The translations under genes were made by a program, and so were the position numbers. A stretch of DNA of 64,000 bases from Phytophthora sp. 'mugwort'. Its lineage: Eukaryota; Oomycota; Peronosporomycetes; Peronosporales; Peronosporaceae. The first letter of the stretch is position 1; each line of letters opens with the position of its first letter. Location of the stretch: contig JAUCEF010000007.1 of the NCBI GenBank assembly GCA_033558025.1, positions 5,332,001 through 5,396,000 of the forward strand, in the 5' to 3' direction. Under the pieces are notes generated by a model, which searched no databases, had not been told where the DNA came from, and saw nothing but the letters and a program-made list of their open reading frames with translations. Positions 1-8,510 of this stretch are shown one piece after another.

Positions 1-84
1 CAGAGCTTCTGAACCTCGAAGGGTTGATTCCGACAGATTTCCTGGCCGACCTGAAGGCAGGAAAAAATCGCGGAGCTGGTACTC

Positions 85-914
85 TTGAAGCAAGAGTCCA
101 CTCCAGAGGAATTGAATTCCTCCTTGGTTATGGACGAGGACGTCCTGGAGGCATCCTCCTCCTCACGCTTGGGTTCTGAGATTCTCAAGAACCCGAAGGA
201 TCCAGTGTATCCTCTAATGAAGGAGTTCGAGGACGTGGTGTCTAAGGACCCACCGGATCGTGGGATCAGGCACGAGATTGATCTCGTGCCGGGCACAACG
301 TACTATGTTACCAGACAATGGCCACTACCTCGAGATCAGTGCGAGCCCATTGATGCCTTCTTCGCCGCAAAGACCAAGGCAGGCATGATGCGGGAATTGA
401 AATCCCCGCACTCGATACCAACCTTCTGCGTTCAGAAGCCGAACGGGAAGTGGTGTCTGGCCCATGCTTTTAGCAAGCTGAACAACGCAACGGTGCCGAC
501 CCAGACACCCATCCCGCGAAACGATGTGCTGTTAAACAACATGGCCGGGTGCGAGTTATACAGCGCCCTGGATCTGGTGGACGGATACTACCAGATCCTG
601 ATGCGCGAGAGCGACATCCCGCTCACCGCAGTGAACACCCCGGGCGGTATGCTCTGGGAGGGGCTGGTGATGCCACAGTGATGCCACAGAGCCTGTCTAA
701 TGCCCCGGCGACGTTCAATCGCCTGGTCACGCAGTCGTTTAGACCACTGCGTGCGTACGCACAGTCGTACTTCGACGACATCTTCGTTCATAGCCGTGCC
801 GAGAGAGACAAGACGGCTATGGAGGTGCATTTGGAGCACTCCGTCGAAGCAACCGAGAACTTTGATCTCTTGCTCGACGTCGCAAGAGATCAAAGATCTC
901 GGTTGCTTTGTTAG
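85..914 (+). pseudogene. Gypsy reverse transcriptase domain (broken)
   Basis: RT domain in at least two frames. The first part (to about 681) carries fingers/palm sequence with the motif SALDLVDGYYQI (first catalytic Asp region). After a small duplication of the bases around GATGCCACAG at 670-685 the frame changes. The second part contains YFDD, the YxDD catalytic motif, followed by FVHSRAE. The frame then stops inside a fold-back at 849-906. Connects DNA copying of the element RNA in the virus-like particle in intact relatives. Non-functional here. Confidence 0.85.
849..906. repeat. Fold-back inverted repeat inside RT
   Basis: Arms 849-873 and 882-906 are reverse complements at 24 of 25 positions, with an 8-nt spacer. 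The repeat replaces sequence expected between the RT palm and the RNase H connection. The right arm is collinear with the conserved LGCFVSN stretch that follows, so the left arm is probably the intruder. The inverted copy of the element (copy 2) loses homology within about 15 bp of this point. Confidence 0.85.
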
Positions 915-1057
915 CAATGTCGGCGTTCGACCCGGAGAAGGTCAAAGCCATTTTGGTTTAGCCAACACCAAGGTCTCAGAAGGACCTGAGGAAGTGTCTG
1001 GGTTTAGCCAACTACCTCCATAAGTACAGCGAAGGGTACGCGGGTCTGGCTAGACCC

Positions 1058-1876
1058 TTGTCGGATCTATTAAAGAAGGATACCGACTGGCACTGGGGGC
1101 GTGAGCACCAGGAAGCCCTTGACAATGTCAAAGCAAGCCTTCAGAAGGCGCCTGTCCTGGCACTGCCGGACGAGACGCAGCCGTTCAGCGTCGCCTGTGA
1201 TGCATCCGATTATGGAATCGGGTGTGTATTGCTGCAGCACGATGCAGCAGGGCGTGAACGAGTGATCTCATTTCAGTACAGGCAGCTCAAGGCTGCCGAA
1301 CTGAGCTACCCCGTTCATGACAAGGAGCTGCTTGCCATGAAGTACGCTCTTGTCAAGTTCCGGGTGCACCTTCTGGACTTCCAGCCCTTTGTGATCTACA
1401 CAGATCACGCATCCTTACGGACGGCGACAAACTCGCCCCATTTGTCCCAAAGGATGGCGAGGTGGCTGTCCTTCTTCGCGGAATATAACTGCCACGTCGA
1501 GTACAAGCCTGGCAAGCTCAACGTGCTTGCCGATGCGTTATCACGCAGGCCGGACTATGAGCTGGCGCATATCAGTCGTGCCACAACCGATCTATATGAT
1601 CAGATACACATGGCGTATTGGGGCGACGAAGCCCTGGCACCTTTGGTGCGTTTCCTGGCCGCTGGCAAAGAAGCCAAGGCCGAGTGGCTCACGCCACGTC
1701 AGAGGGCTCGGTTATCGATACGAGTGGGCCGATGGCCTGCTCTACTATCGAGTGAAGCCCCACGACCCCCCGCGGGTAGTCGTTCCAGCGACGAGGATCT
1801 CAACTTTGACATCCTTCAGGAGGCGCACGATGCGCCGTCCAGCGGTCACTTGGACCGCGAGAATATCTTCCAATAG
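1058..1876 (+). pseudogene. Gypsy RNase H domain and connection
   Basis: Open stretch of 272 codons with the RT connection (LLKKDTDWHWG) and an RNase H domain. Visible motifs are FSVACDASDYGIG (first Asp), HDKELLAMKYAL (Glu), FVIYTDHASLR (Asp) and NVLADALSRRPDY (final Asp), so the catalytic set looks present. The ORF continues into the integrase zinc-binding region (HDAPSSGHLD) and stops at 1874-1876. In intact elements this domain removes RNA from the RNA-DNA hybrid and leaves the purine-tract primer. Confidence 0.85.
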
Positions 1877-2881
1877 GTCTCTCAGTACTTTAGGTGGACC
1901 CACATGTACCAGTGGGTCACACAGTACGTGAAGACATGTGAAACATGTCAGCGAGTGAAATCCGCCGGGCACGCCTCGGCTCCTTTGCAGAGCCTGTCCG
2001 TTCCAGTGGACAGCTGGAAGTCGATGAGTCTAGACTTCATCTTCGGATTCCAGCGGACACGCCAATATATTCGTGTTCGGGTGCCGTCTGAGCAAGATGG
2101 TGCGTCTTGCTCCGGTCAAAGACACAGTGACCGGAGAACAGGCTGCGAAGCTGTTCCTGAATGGCGTTTTTCGCCATCATTGTCTGCCGGAGAGACTTGT
2201 CTCGGATCGTGACCCGCGGTTTAGCGCTGCGTTCTGGGGAACGCTGTTCCAACTACTTGGAACAAGGCTGCCCATGTCCACTGCCGATCATCCTCAGACG
2301 GATAGGTAGACGGATCGTGCCAACCGAGTGCTTGAGGACAGACTACGCAGTATCTGTGTGAAGTCTCTCCACACTTGGTCAGAATGCCTGCCAGTAGTTG
2401 ACTTTGCACTCAACAATGCGGTTCACGCATTGACCGGGTACACCCCGTTCTATACGCCATCCACGGGTGCCGCTCACTTTGCGAGGCAGCACCCCAGCTT
2501 CAATTATAAGTGGGGGAGAGGCTCGGAAAGCGCTTTCCTCCCAGGTCTCGGATATGAGACCGGTTTCCTTGCGGAAAAGTGGAGTAATATTTAGACACCA
2601 GGCTGAATGTAATCACCCGTATCCGTGATGGCATGGCAGCCTCACAGGACAAACAAAAGGAGTACTCTGATAAGAATGGAAGAGGAAACTTAACCGTGTT
2701 TAATATGGGTGAGTTAGTCCTACTAGACACTAGGAACTTGCCACTCGCCACGGTAAGTTCCGTTGGGAGCAACAAGCTGAAGCACCGCTTCATTGGACCC
2801 ATCGCGATCCTGGCCAGGCATGGTGCGGCATACACCATTGACCTGCTTAAGTCGTCGACGCACCCGACGTTCTACGTCTGA
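1877..2881 (+). pseudogene. Gypsy integrase (broken)
   Basis: Integrase pieces in several frames. CETCQRVK is the CC half of the HHCC zinc motif. MSLDFIFG holds the first core Asp, VSDRDPRF the second, and the Glu is in NRVLEDRL after an in-frame TAG that follows HPQTDR. The 3' part (2633-2881) has the GPY-type C-terminal module with KLKHRFIGP and ends HPTFYV then stop. Around 2040-2075 this copy has a scrambled patch where the inverted copy is intact (LPADGRGNIDIL). Non-functional. Confidence 0.85.
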
Positions 2882-3423
2882 AGCGGTACCATGATCCGGA
2901 GGGCTTACAGGCTCCAACTCTTTAAAACAAGGCTGCGACTCTTCTCTCTGAGCGCGCCCAGAGCCAGAAGCCCAGGTCCCTTGCGGGACCGCGGAAGGGG
3001 CTCCATACAAAGGAACCCCGGCTGCATACGCCGAGTATGAGTCATAGTGATACAGCTGGGAGTACATAGGAGTCGCTCCCGCCTGGGGATAGAGGCCGCA
3101 GGAGGTCCCGAACGAGAGACAACTCCCGTTGGACTCGGTCCATGGATGCCCAAAGGCATCCAGACGTTGGAAGATCTCGTCCACGTCATTCGTACGACGG
3201 TCGACCCGTTCTTCAAGGGCCCCAGCGCTCCCGGCCTGGGCAGCGGCCTCCCCCCCCCCCGCGCCCTCACCAAGTCCAAGCGCAATCTTAAGCACAAAGA
3301 CTCGACGACGAAGAGCGGCGTCTGCAACGACCCGAGGTGGAGCCGAAGGCGGCACACCAGGTCATGAACCGGATGGGCGGCGCCTCATACTCGTACTCGT
3401 CGAGGTCACCGCCGCCTCTCCTC

Positions 3424-3906
3424 GACCGTAATGGGGAGACCCACTACAACGTGGAGTATGTGCTCCAGGAGCGGCGCGTTCACGGGAAGCGCCAGCTCCG
3501 TGTGAAGTGGAGGGGGTACTCAGAGGCTGAGTGCTCCTGGGAGCCATACGAACGGTTCCAGGCTGACTGCCCGAAGGCTGTCGCGATCTGGAACAGAATT
3601 GGCGGCGCTTTCGTAAGTAGTTCGGGCTTTCTTCGTAGCACCAAGACCATAGACGCGCTCGTCATGCCCCAGAAGCAGAATGCTTTTACAATTTTCGAGA
3701 TAGCTGTCGCTTGCCTACCACATGGGCAAACTCAATGCGGAGGTCTCGGAGGTCAACGCATGGCCTCCAACATGAGATCCTACCGGAGAACCCCAAGTTG
3801 TCCCTGTGAGCAGCGCGTAGCTTCCCATTTTCAGAAGATACCCTGTGCCTCTTGGAAGGGGTCACAGTGTGTATGTGTGTGTGTGGGGGGGGGGCATCAC
3901 GGCTGA
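3424..3906 (+). pseudogene. Gypsy C-terminal chromodomain and tail
   Basis: The frame contains a chromodomain: YNVEYVLQERRVHGKRQLRV followed by KWRGYSEAECSWEPYERF, with the aromatic residues typical of methyl-lysine readers. In chromo-Gypsy elements it directs integration toward marked chromatin. It is preceded by a Pro/Arg-rich linker (about 2882-3423, with a C10 tract near 3252) and followed by a tail running through a GT/G-rich microsatellite at about 3868-3893. The tail overlaps the antisense ORF, so the true pol end is uncertain. Confidence 0.8.
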
Positions 3907-4958
3907 ATAGCCCCAATCCCGACTGGAGCTCCGGCTTCTTTCGCCGACTCGTGAACTCCTTGAGCGGGATGTTGTGTGGTGCCAGAAGCACGCATCGAGC
4001 AAAATTTATGTTCTGGAACAGGGGCTGCTTGGCCACCAGGTGGAGCTCATAAACGTCCCTAGAAGAGTGCCCGCCGAGAAGCACGCGAGGCGGCTGGAGC
4101 TGACTCATGTAGGCGGCAGCTCCGTGGGACTCCTCAAGAGGGAAGTACTCGGGAGCGTAAGGCGGTTCCCCAGGGACAGGAGAAGGATACTTCAGAAGCG
4201 ACCAGGTCGCCGGTCTCCCTTACGACGAGCAGCCTGGTACTCCAACTGCTGTCCGTCGAGATTGTTGGAGATCTCTCGGCCGACTTGGTCCTCTTCCTCC
4301 TCATCGGAAGAAGAGCTGAAGACGCCCTTGTTCGTGAACGTGATGGTTCCATACCCTTCAAGGATTGGAGACCGAGAAGTAGCCCGCCGCTTACGGCTGA
4401 CTTCCGAGACTGCTATAGCCTTCACAGCCCTGACACGAGCTGTGCCTCAGCGAGCGTCAAGTTCTTGACCGGAGAACGAGGTTTTTCTTCGTCCTCCTTG
4501 GGTGGGCCTGGACTCCCCTGGCGCTCGGGCGTCTTCGGCGCGTCGCCATCGTCGCCACTATGGCTAGATAGTGGGGTACGGGGCCCCAGCGAGTCCGACT
4601 GACTCGGTTAGCCGTCAGACGCCTTGACGAGCGGGATTTCGTTATCGCCCCAGGACATGGGAGACTTGTCCGAGTCCTCCTCATAGTCCAGGAGGAGCTC
4701 AGGGTCCTCCTCAGGCGGTTCAGGTGCCTTGGGGGCCACCTTGGATGCCACTTTGGTGGACCTATTAGCGGTCGAGCCTTTGCCAGACGGCTTAGAGCGC
4801 TTATCCTGCTGCTTGGAAGCAACAGGCTTGGCATGCGCTTTCGCACCGCTGCCAGAACGAGTCTTGGTCATGCTTGAGGCTGATGTGGAAGCCGAGAAGA
4901 AGAAGAGCACGCGGAAGTGCTCGGGATCAAAAGGAAATGAGCCGGCTGCGGAACCCAA
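3686..4958 (-). pseudogene. Antisense ORF between chromodomain and 3' LTR (family 1, copy 1)
   Basis: A decayed coding sequence on the strand opposite to pol. It begins at 4871 (MTKTRSGSGAKAHAKP) or at 4958. A Lys/Ser/Pro-rich N-terminal part and an acidic stretch with EDPELLLDYEEDSD run to a stop at 4608. Further pieces follow in other frames: one with FSSSSDEEEEDQVGREISNN (about 4190-4425) and one with MSQLQPPRVLLGGHSSRDVY (from 4108). The pieces are collinear with little non-coding sequence between them, as expected of one ancestral protein of 350 or more residues. No family recognised. It could instead be a piece of another element's gag, but the adjoining purine tract and LTR argue that it belongs to this one. 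Confidence 0.6.
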
Positions 4959-5046
4959 CCGCAGCGAAGTCGATGTAATTCGACTTGGAGAGTGAAAGGC
5001 GGCGACTTCCTTTCACTCGCCCTAGATGGTCGGTAAACCGAATCTA

Positions 5047-5057
5047 GGTGGGGAGGA
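5047..5057 (+). promoter_or_regulatory. Polypurine tract of family 1
   Basis: GGTGGGGAGGA lies immediately before the TGTAAC start of the LTR. A purine run ending exactly at the 3' LTR is the plus-strand primer of LTR retrotransposons and shows that the element is transcribed left to right here. Confidence 0.8.
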
Positions 5058-5384
5058 TGTAACGGGGTTACATGAAGAGTGCCAAGTCACTCTTCAGAAT
5101 GGTGCACCTAAGTACCCTAAGTGATTTAGCCAACATCACAATGTCGTCAACGGTAATGACGTCATAGATAGGTACCACAGATATGGTGCAAAGACATCAG
5201 AGCCACTCAATAGGATACATCTAGGGAACTTTATAGGTGACTAATAGTTAGTATGTAGACGCGTTAAAAAGGGTCACCTATAAATATATTCAGTCTTAGT
5301 TCTACCTAATTTTGGTAACAGTCCCCCAGACCAGGGACTTGTGAACTGCCGTTCACTGGGTGTTGTATACTCTCCGGAAGTTAC
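5058..5384 (+). repeat. 3' LTR, family 1, truncated distally
   Basis: Starts TGTAAC and matches, in reverse complement, the LTRs at 22288-22650 and 27619-27980. Homology stops near 5380-5384 (GGAAGTTACA), about 37 bp short of the full 363-bp LTR. The first 15 bases TGTAACGGGGTTACA form a small palindrome. The TATAAATATATT-like AT-rich part near 5279-5291 may be promoter-related. Confidence 0.85.
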
Positions 5385-5539
5385 ATGAGAGATTTTTAAA
5401 AGGCTTCCATTGGCTCACTTAACTTGTTGGATATATCACAATCTTTACGGTACTATACATCTTTATCCCTAACCCTCACAACTTTCTCTTCCCCTTCCTT
5501 CTCACAAATAGCACAGCACTCTTGAGGACTTGGCTAACG
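5385..5539 (+). promoter_or_regulatory. Short upstream region of the PB1 gene
   Basis: Only 155 bp separate the truncated LTR from the ATG. A pyrimidine-rich stretch with CCTCACAACTTTC at about 5474-5486 is a weak match to the oomycete initiator (TCAYTTYY-type). Any distal control elements would now lie in or beyond the retrotransposon. Confidence 0.35.
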
Positions 5540-6397
5540 ATGGCATCGCACCAGCAGCAGGCGGCGCTCAAGATCGCCTTCAACGGGGACATCCACCGCA
5601 CTCGCGTGGACCTACGTGGCTTCTCGCTGGCAGAGCTTACGCAGCTCATGGCGCAGACCTTCCGCCTTCCCGTGGGGGACTTCATCGTGCAGTATCGCGA
5701 CCGCGAGGGCGACTGCGTCAACGTGACGACGGACGCCGAGTTCCAAGAGGCCGTCCGCGTCTTCCTGAGCTCCACGGAACCCGTGCAGTCGCTCAAGTTC
5801 TCTGTCGCCACGCAGCGTCAGGCCGAGTTCCAGGATCAGGTGGCGGACCCTCTCGTCAAGTCCGTGGAGCACCTTATGCAGGCGCTGGCCGTCACCCTCG
5901 AGCAGCTCAAGCGCGACGCGAATTTCGCCTCGAGCGCCGCCCCCAACGCGAGTGTGGTGCTGGATCAGGCGGTCAGGGACAACGCTAATTCGCCCAAGAC
6001 GGCGGCCGGTGGCTTCTCCAGTTTCGCCCAGGGCCTTGTGGGCCAGATAAACCGCTTCATCCCGGAGAAGAAGGCCGGAGAGGCCACGGCGGCACCCGTC
6101 GCCGTGCCCGTGTCTGCGCCTGAGCCGGAGCAGAAGCCGGCGGTACAACAGCCAGCCGTGGTAATCACGCCGCCTCCCGCCCCCGTGGAAGAGGCCCCGC
6201 CTGCCCAAGAGACGGAGGAGACGTCGTCTATCGCGTCGTCCGTGGCCTTTTCCGAGGCTGAAGTCAAGTGGGCCGAGCAGCTATCCATCGTCAACGGCAT
6301 CTTCCCGAACGCGAGCCCGGCGCGCATCATTGACATCCTGGAGAAGAGTGATGGCAACCTCAATGTTGTGCTCAACGTGCTGACTGAGGAGAACTAA
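5540..6397 (+). CDS. PB1 and UBA/CUE domain protein (p62/NBR1-like adaptor)
   Basis: 285 codons. The N-terminal 80 or so residues form a PB1 domain: a basic lysine in the first strand (ALKIAF) and an acidic OPCA-type motif (QYRDREGDCVNVTTDAEF), so it may bind on both faces and oligomerise. A Pro/Ala/Glu-rich linker follows (about 150-235). The last 45 residues (AEQLSIVNGIFPNASPARII and onward, with DGNLNVVLNVL) resemble a UBA or CUE ubiquitin-binding fold. PB1 plus UBA is the architecture of selective-autophagy receptors such as p62 and NBR1, but no ZZ finger and no clear LIR motif are visible. The start is the first ATG; an upstream TTG is not needed. A role in ubiquitin/autophagy scaffolding is inference. 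Confidence 0.85.
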   Translation: MASHQQQAALKIAFNGDIHRTRVDLRGFSLAELTQLMAQTFRLPVGDFIVQYRDREGDCVNVTTDAEFQEAVRVFLSSTEPVQSLKFSVATQRQAEFQDQVADPLVKSVEHLMQALAVTLEQLKRDANFASSAAPNASVVLDQAVRDNANSPKTAAGGFSSFAQGLVGQINRFIPEKKAGEATAAPVAVPVSAPEPEQKPAVQQPAVVITPPPAPVEEAPPAQETEETSSIASSVAFSEAEVKWAEQLSIVNGIFPNASPARIIDILEKSDGNLNVVLNVLTEEN

Positions 6398-6684
6398 GCA
6401 GCAAAACGATGGCGATGAAAGCTGTTGCTTTGGTTGCCTGTCTGGCTGGGACTTTTTGCTATGGTGCTACTGAGCGAGTGAGCTGCGTCTTCGACTAATG
6501 TAGCCAAGTGGAAGGAGGACGCCACAGAGAGGAAAAGCAGACAGCAAGCAGCTCTCGACTCGTAGCAACGAATGCATTCAATGAATTTCATTTTTATTCA
6601 TCATTTTCAGTGCTAGTTGTTGTTGGTACGCCATGTATGTTTTATTATCCAGGCCCCGAAGGTGTCGTCACTTAGTCCCTCGTG

Positions 6685-6692
6685 TCATTTTG
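6685..6692 (+). promoter_or_regulatory. Oomycete-type initiator upstream of the Gln/Lys-rich gene
   Basis: TCATTTTG followed by further TCACTTTC and TTCATTT copies. Matches the oomycete initiator consensus and lies about 150 bp before the ATG at 6836. Confidence 0.4.
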
Positions 6693-6835
6693 GTCACTTT
6701 CTTCATTTAGAAGAGCGAGACTTGAAGTTTGTATGCATTTTCTTTCGGAGCTTTCGCGCCAGATGCCAAACAAACCAATTTTTGCCAAAGAGAAGAAGGC
6801 GATCCGACCCTCCACCAGTCTCGACCTTTTTCGCC

Positions 6836-8218
6836 ATGGGGAAGACGCCCGAACGCCGAGTTTTCACGTCCGCGCTGCGCTACCGTCGCAAGGTCCCAGC
6901 GTCCACCGACAACCAGCAGCCACAGCAGCCAGCGGACGTCAAACAGCAGTCAACGGACCCCAAGCAGCAACCGCAGCGCAGCTACAGCACCAGCAACCGG
7001 AGCAGGAGCAGTAGGTCACCGCCCGCCCGCCGCTTCCGTCCTACCCCCCGCCAGACCAAGCAGCAGCAACCCGCGCTGCTCAAGCAGCTGCTGTGGAAGG
7101 CCAAAGCCGTGCAGCCCACGCCTGCGGCGCTGGCGCTGACGCAGCAGCAGCGGAGGAGCCATAGCACTAACAATGCGGAAGACGAGGAGGAAGACGAGGA
7201 GGTGGCCTTTGCCAAGGAGCAACGTCAAGTGCGCAAGCTGCTGGCGAGCAAAGCGGAGGCGCTGGCCGCCACCAAGAGCAAGGCGGTTGCCGCGGCTGCA
7301 CTACCGTCGCCCGCGTCCTTCGTAACCGAGTCCTCGAGCCAGGAGACGCAGAGCGGATCCGAGGACGAGGCTGTGTTCTTGCCCTATCGCGATCTGCTAC
7401 CGACTGTGCAGCCGCCGGCCAAGTGGCACGTATTCAAGCAGCAGGAGGGCGACGCAGGGTCGGCCGAGGAGACAGACGGGGAAGAGACAGCTAGTCCTGT
7501 GGTGCCATCGGAGACAATGGAGACGCAAACGACGCAAGAGGAACAAGAGCAGGATCACGAGCAAGGTGGACTGGAGAAGGCGGTGGCAGTTCGTCGGAAG
7601 CAGCGACAAAAGTACAAACTGAAACAAAAGCAGAAGCGCGCAGCGGTCAAGGAGCAGAAGCGGCTCCAACACAAACAGAAACAGATGCACGAGCGGAATC
7701 GTCCTACAGAAGAAGACGCAGGGTCCACGCAGGAAGAAGACAGCACGACGGTCGACATTTTCCATCCACCCACGAATCTAGCCAGCAGGATGGACACTGG
7801 TGTCTGTCGTGCTGTGCTTTCACAGTTGAAGGAAGTAGTGCCATATATTGTAGTAGGCGACGTAGCGTGTCCCATGGTTGCTGATGAGCAACCTCTTGTG
7901 AGCGCTGGCGAGTCGAACAAGGGTAAAGCAAGCGCAGCAGACTCGGAGGAAATTGTAGTGGACTTCCGTCAGCACGTGATTGCCATGCTAGATCGATCCA
8001 AGGAGACACAGATGCAGTATCGCGAGAGCTTCGTGGTAGAGAACTCGGGATTTGATGCAGCTTCGAGCTATGATTTCTTCAAGCGCCGTACGTGTACCAT
8101 GTGCTGTCGAAGTGATCGACTTCTATTGGTTTACACTAACGTGAACGAACTGTATTGTGTGTATCTGGCTGTAGGTTTTTGCGAGGTTCAGAGGAGCGCC
8201 GGAATTGTGTATTACTAA
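6836..8218 (+). CDS. Uncharacterised Gln/Lys/Glu-rich protein
   Basis: Starts at MGKTPERRVF; an in-frame extension upstream to 6617 overlaps the likely promoter and is not used. The N-terminal half is Gln/Ser/Arg-rich low complexity. The middle (about residues 245-290) is a basic heptad-rich segment (RRKQRQKYKLKQKQKR), probably coiled coil or nucleic-acid binding. The C-terminal part (DFRQHVIAMLDRSKETQMQY) is more globular. A probable intron of 87 nt lies at 8088-8174: donor GTACGT, branch-like CACTAAC, acceptor TGTAG. It is in phase and stop-free, so retention still gives a readable protein. Spliced, the tail reads FFKRRFCEVQRSAG. An alternative 70-nt intron (8171-8240) cannot be excluded; it would extend the protein into a Cys-rich tail. 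No family recognised. Confidence 0.65.
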   Translation: MGKTPERRVFTSALRYRRKVPASTDNQQPQQPADVKQQSTDPKQQPQRSYSTSNRSRSSRSPPARRFRPTPRQTKQQQPALLKQLLWKAKAVQPTPAALALTQQQRRSHSTNNAEDEEEDEEVAFAKEQRQVRKLLASKAEALAATKSKAVAAAALPSPASFVTESSSQETQSGSEDEAVFLPYRDLLPTVQPPAKWHVFKQQEGDAGSAEETDGEETASPVVPSETMETQTTQEEQEQDHEQGGLEKAVAVRRKQRQKYKLKQKQKRAAVKEQKRLQHKQKQMHERNRPTEEDAGSTQEEDSTTVDIFHPPTNLASRMDTGVCRAVLSQLKEVVPYIVVGDVACPMVADEQPLVSAGESNKGKASAADSEEIVVDFRQHVIAMLDRSKETQMQYRESFVVENSGFDAASSYDFFKRRTCTMCCRSDRLLLVYTNVNELYCVYLAVGFCEVQRSAGIVYY

Positions 8219-8510
8219 CGGATTCCTTCCCTCTCTACAGCTGGAAGAACGACATCCGAATAACAAAAAACAACATGCCTTTTGCCAGATCTGTACTGTT
8301 TGCCTTGTTTGTAATAAATAGTCTTTGGGGTGGGGATGCTGACCTGCAGGAAGGAATTTGATTTTCAACGTCCATTGATGCGACTGCTGGAGCTGCACTG
8401 CTGCAAGCTCATAATTATTGTTTCTTTCTACTAATACGCCCTACTACGTTTTTGTTTCTTCAAAAAAGCTACTTGCCACTGCTACTTACCGCGTTTCGCC
8501 CTCCGCTAGC

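Larger units (their letters stand above)
1..5384 (+). mobile_element. Ty3/Gypsy chromodomain element, family 1, copy 1 (5' end outside window)
   Basis: Decayed LTR retrotransposon read on the + strand in the order reverse transcriptase, RNase H, integrase, linker, chromodomain, antisense ORF, polypurine tract, 3' LTR. The 5' LTR, gag and protease are not in the window. The reading frame is broken by stops and shifts throughout. A near-identical inverted copy lies at 22288-26825 and shares several of the same lesions, including a TAG within the integrase core and the breaks in the antisense ORF. The orientation is fixed by the purine tract directly before the LTR. It ends about 155 bp before the start codon of the next host gene. 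Confidence 0.9.
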
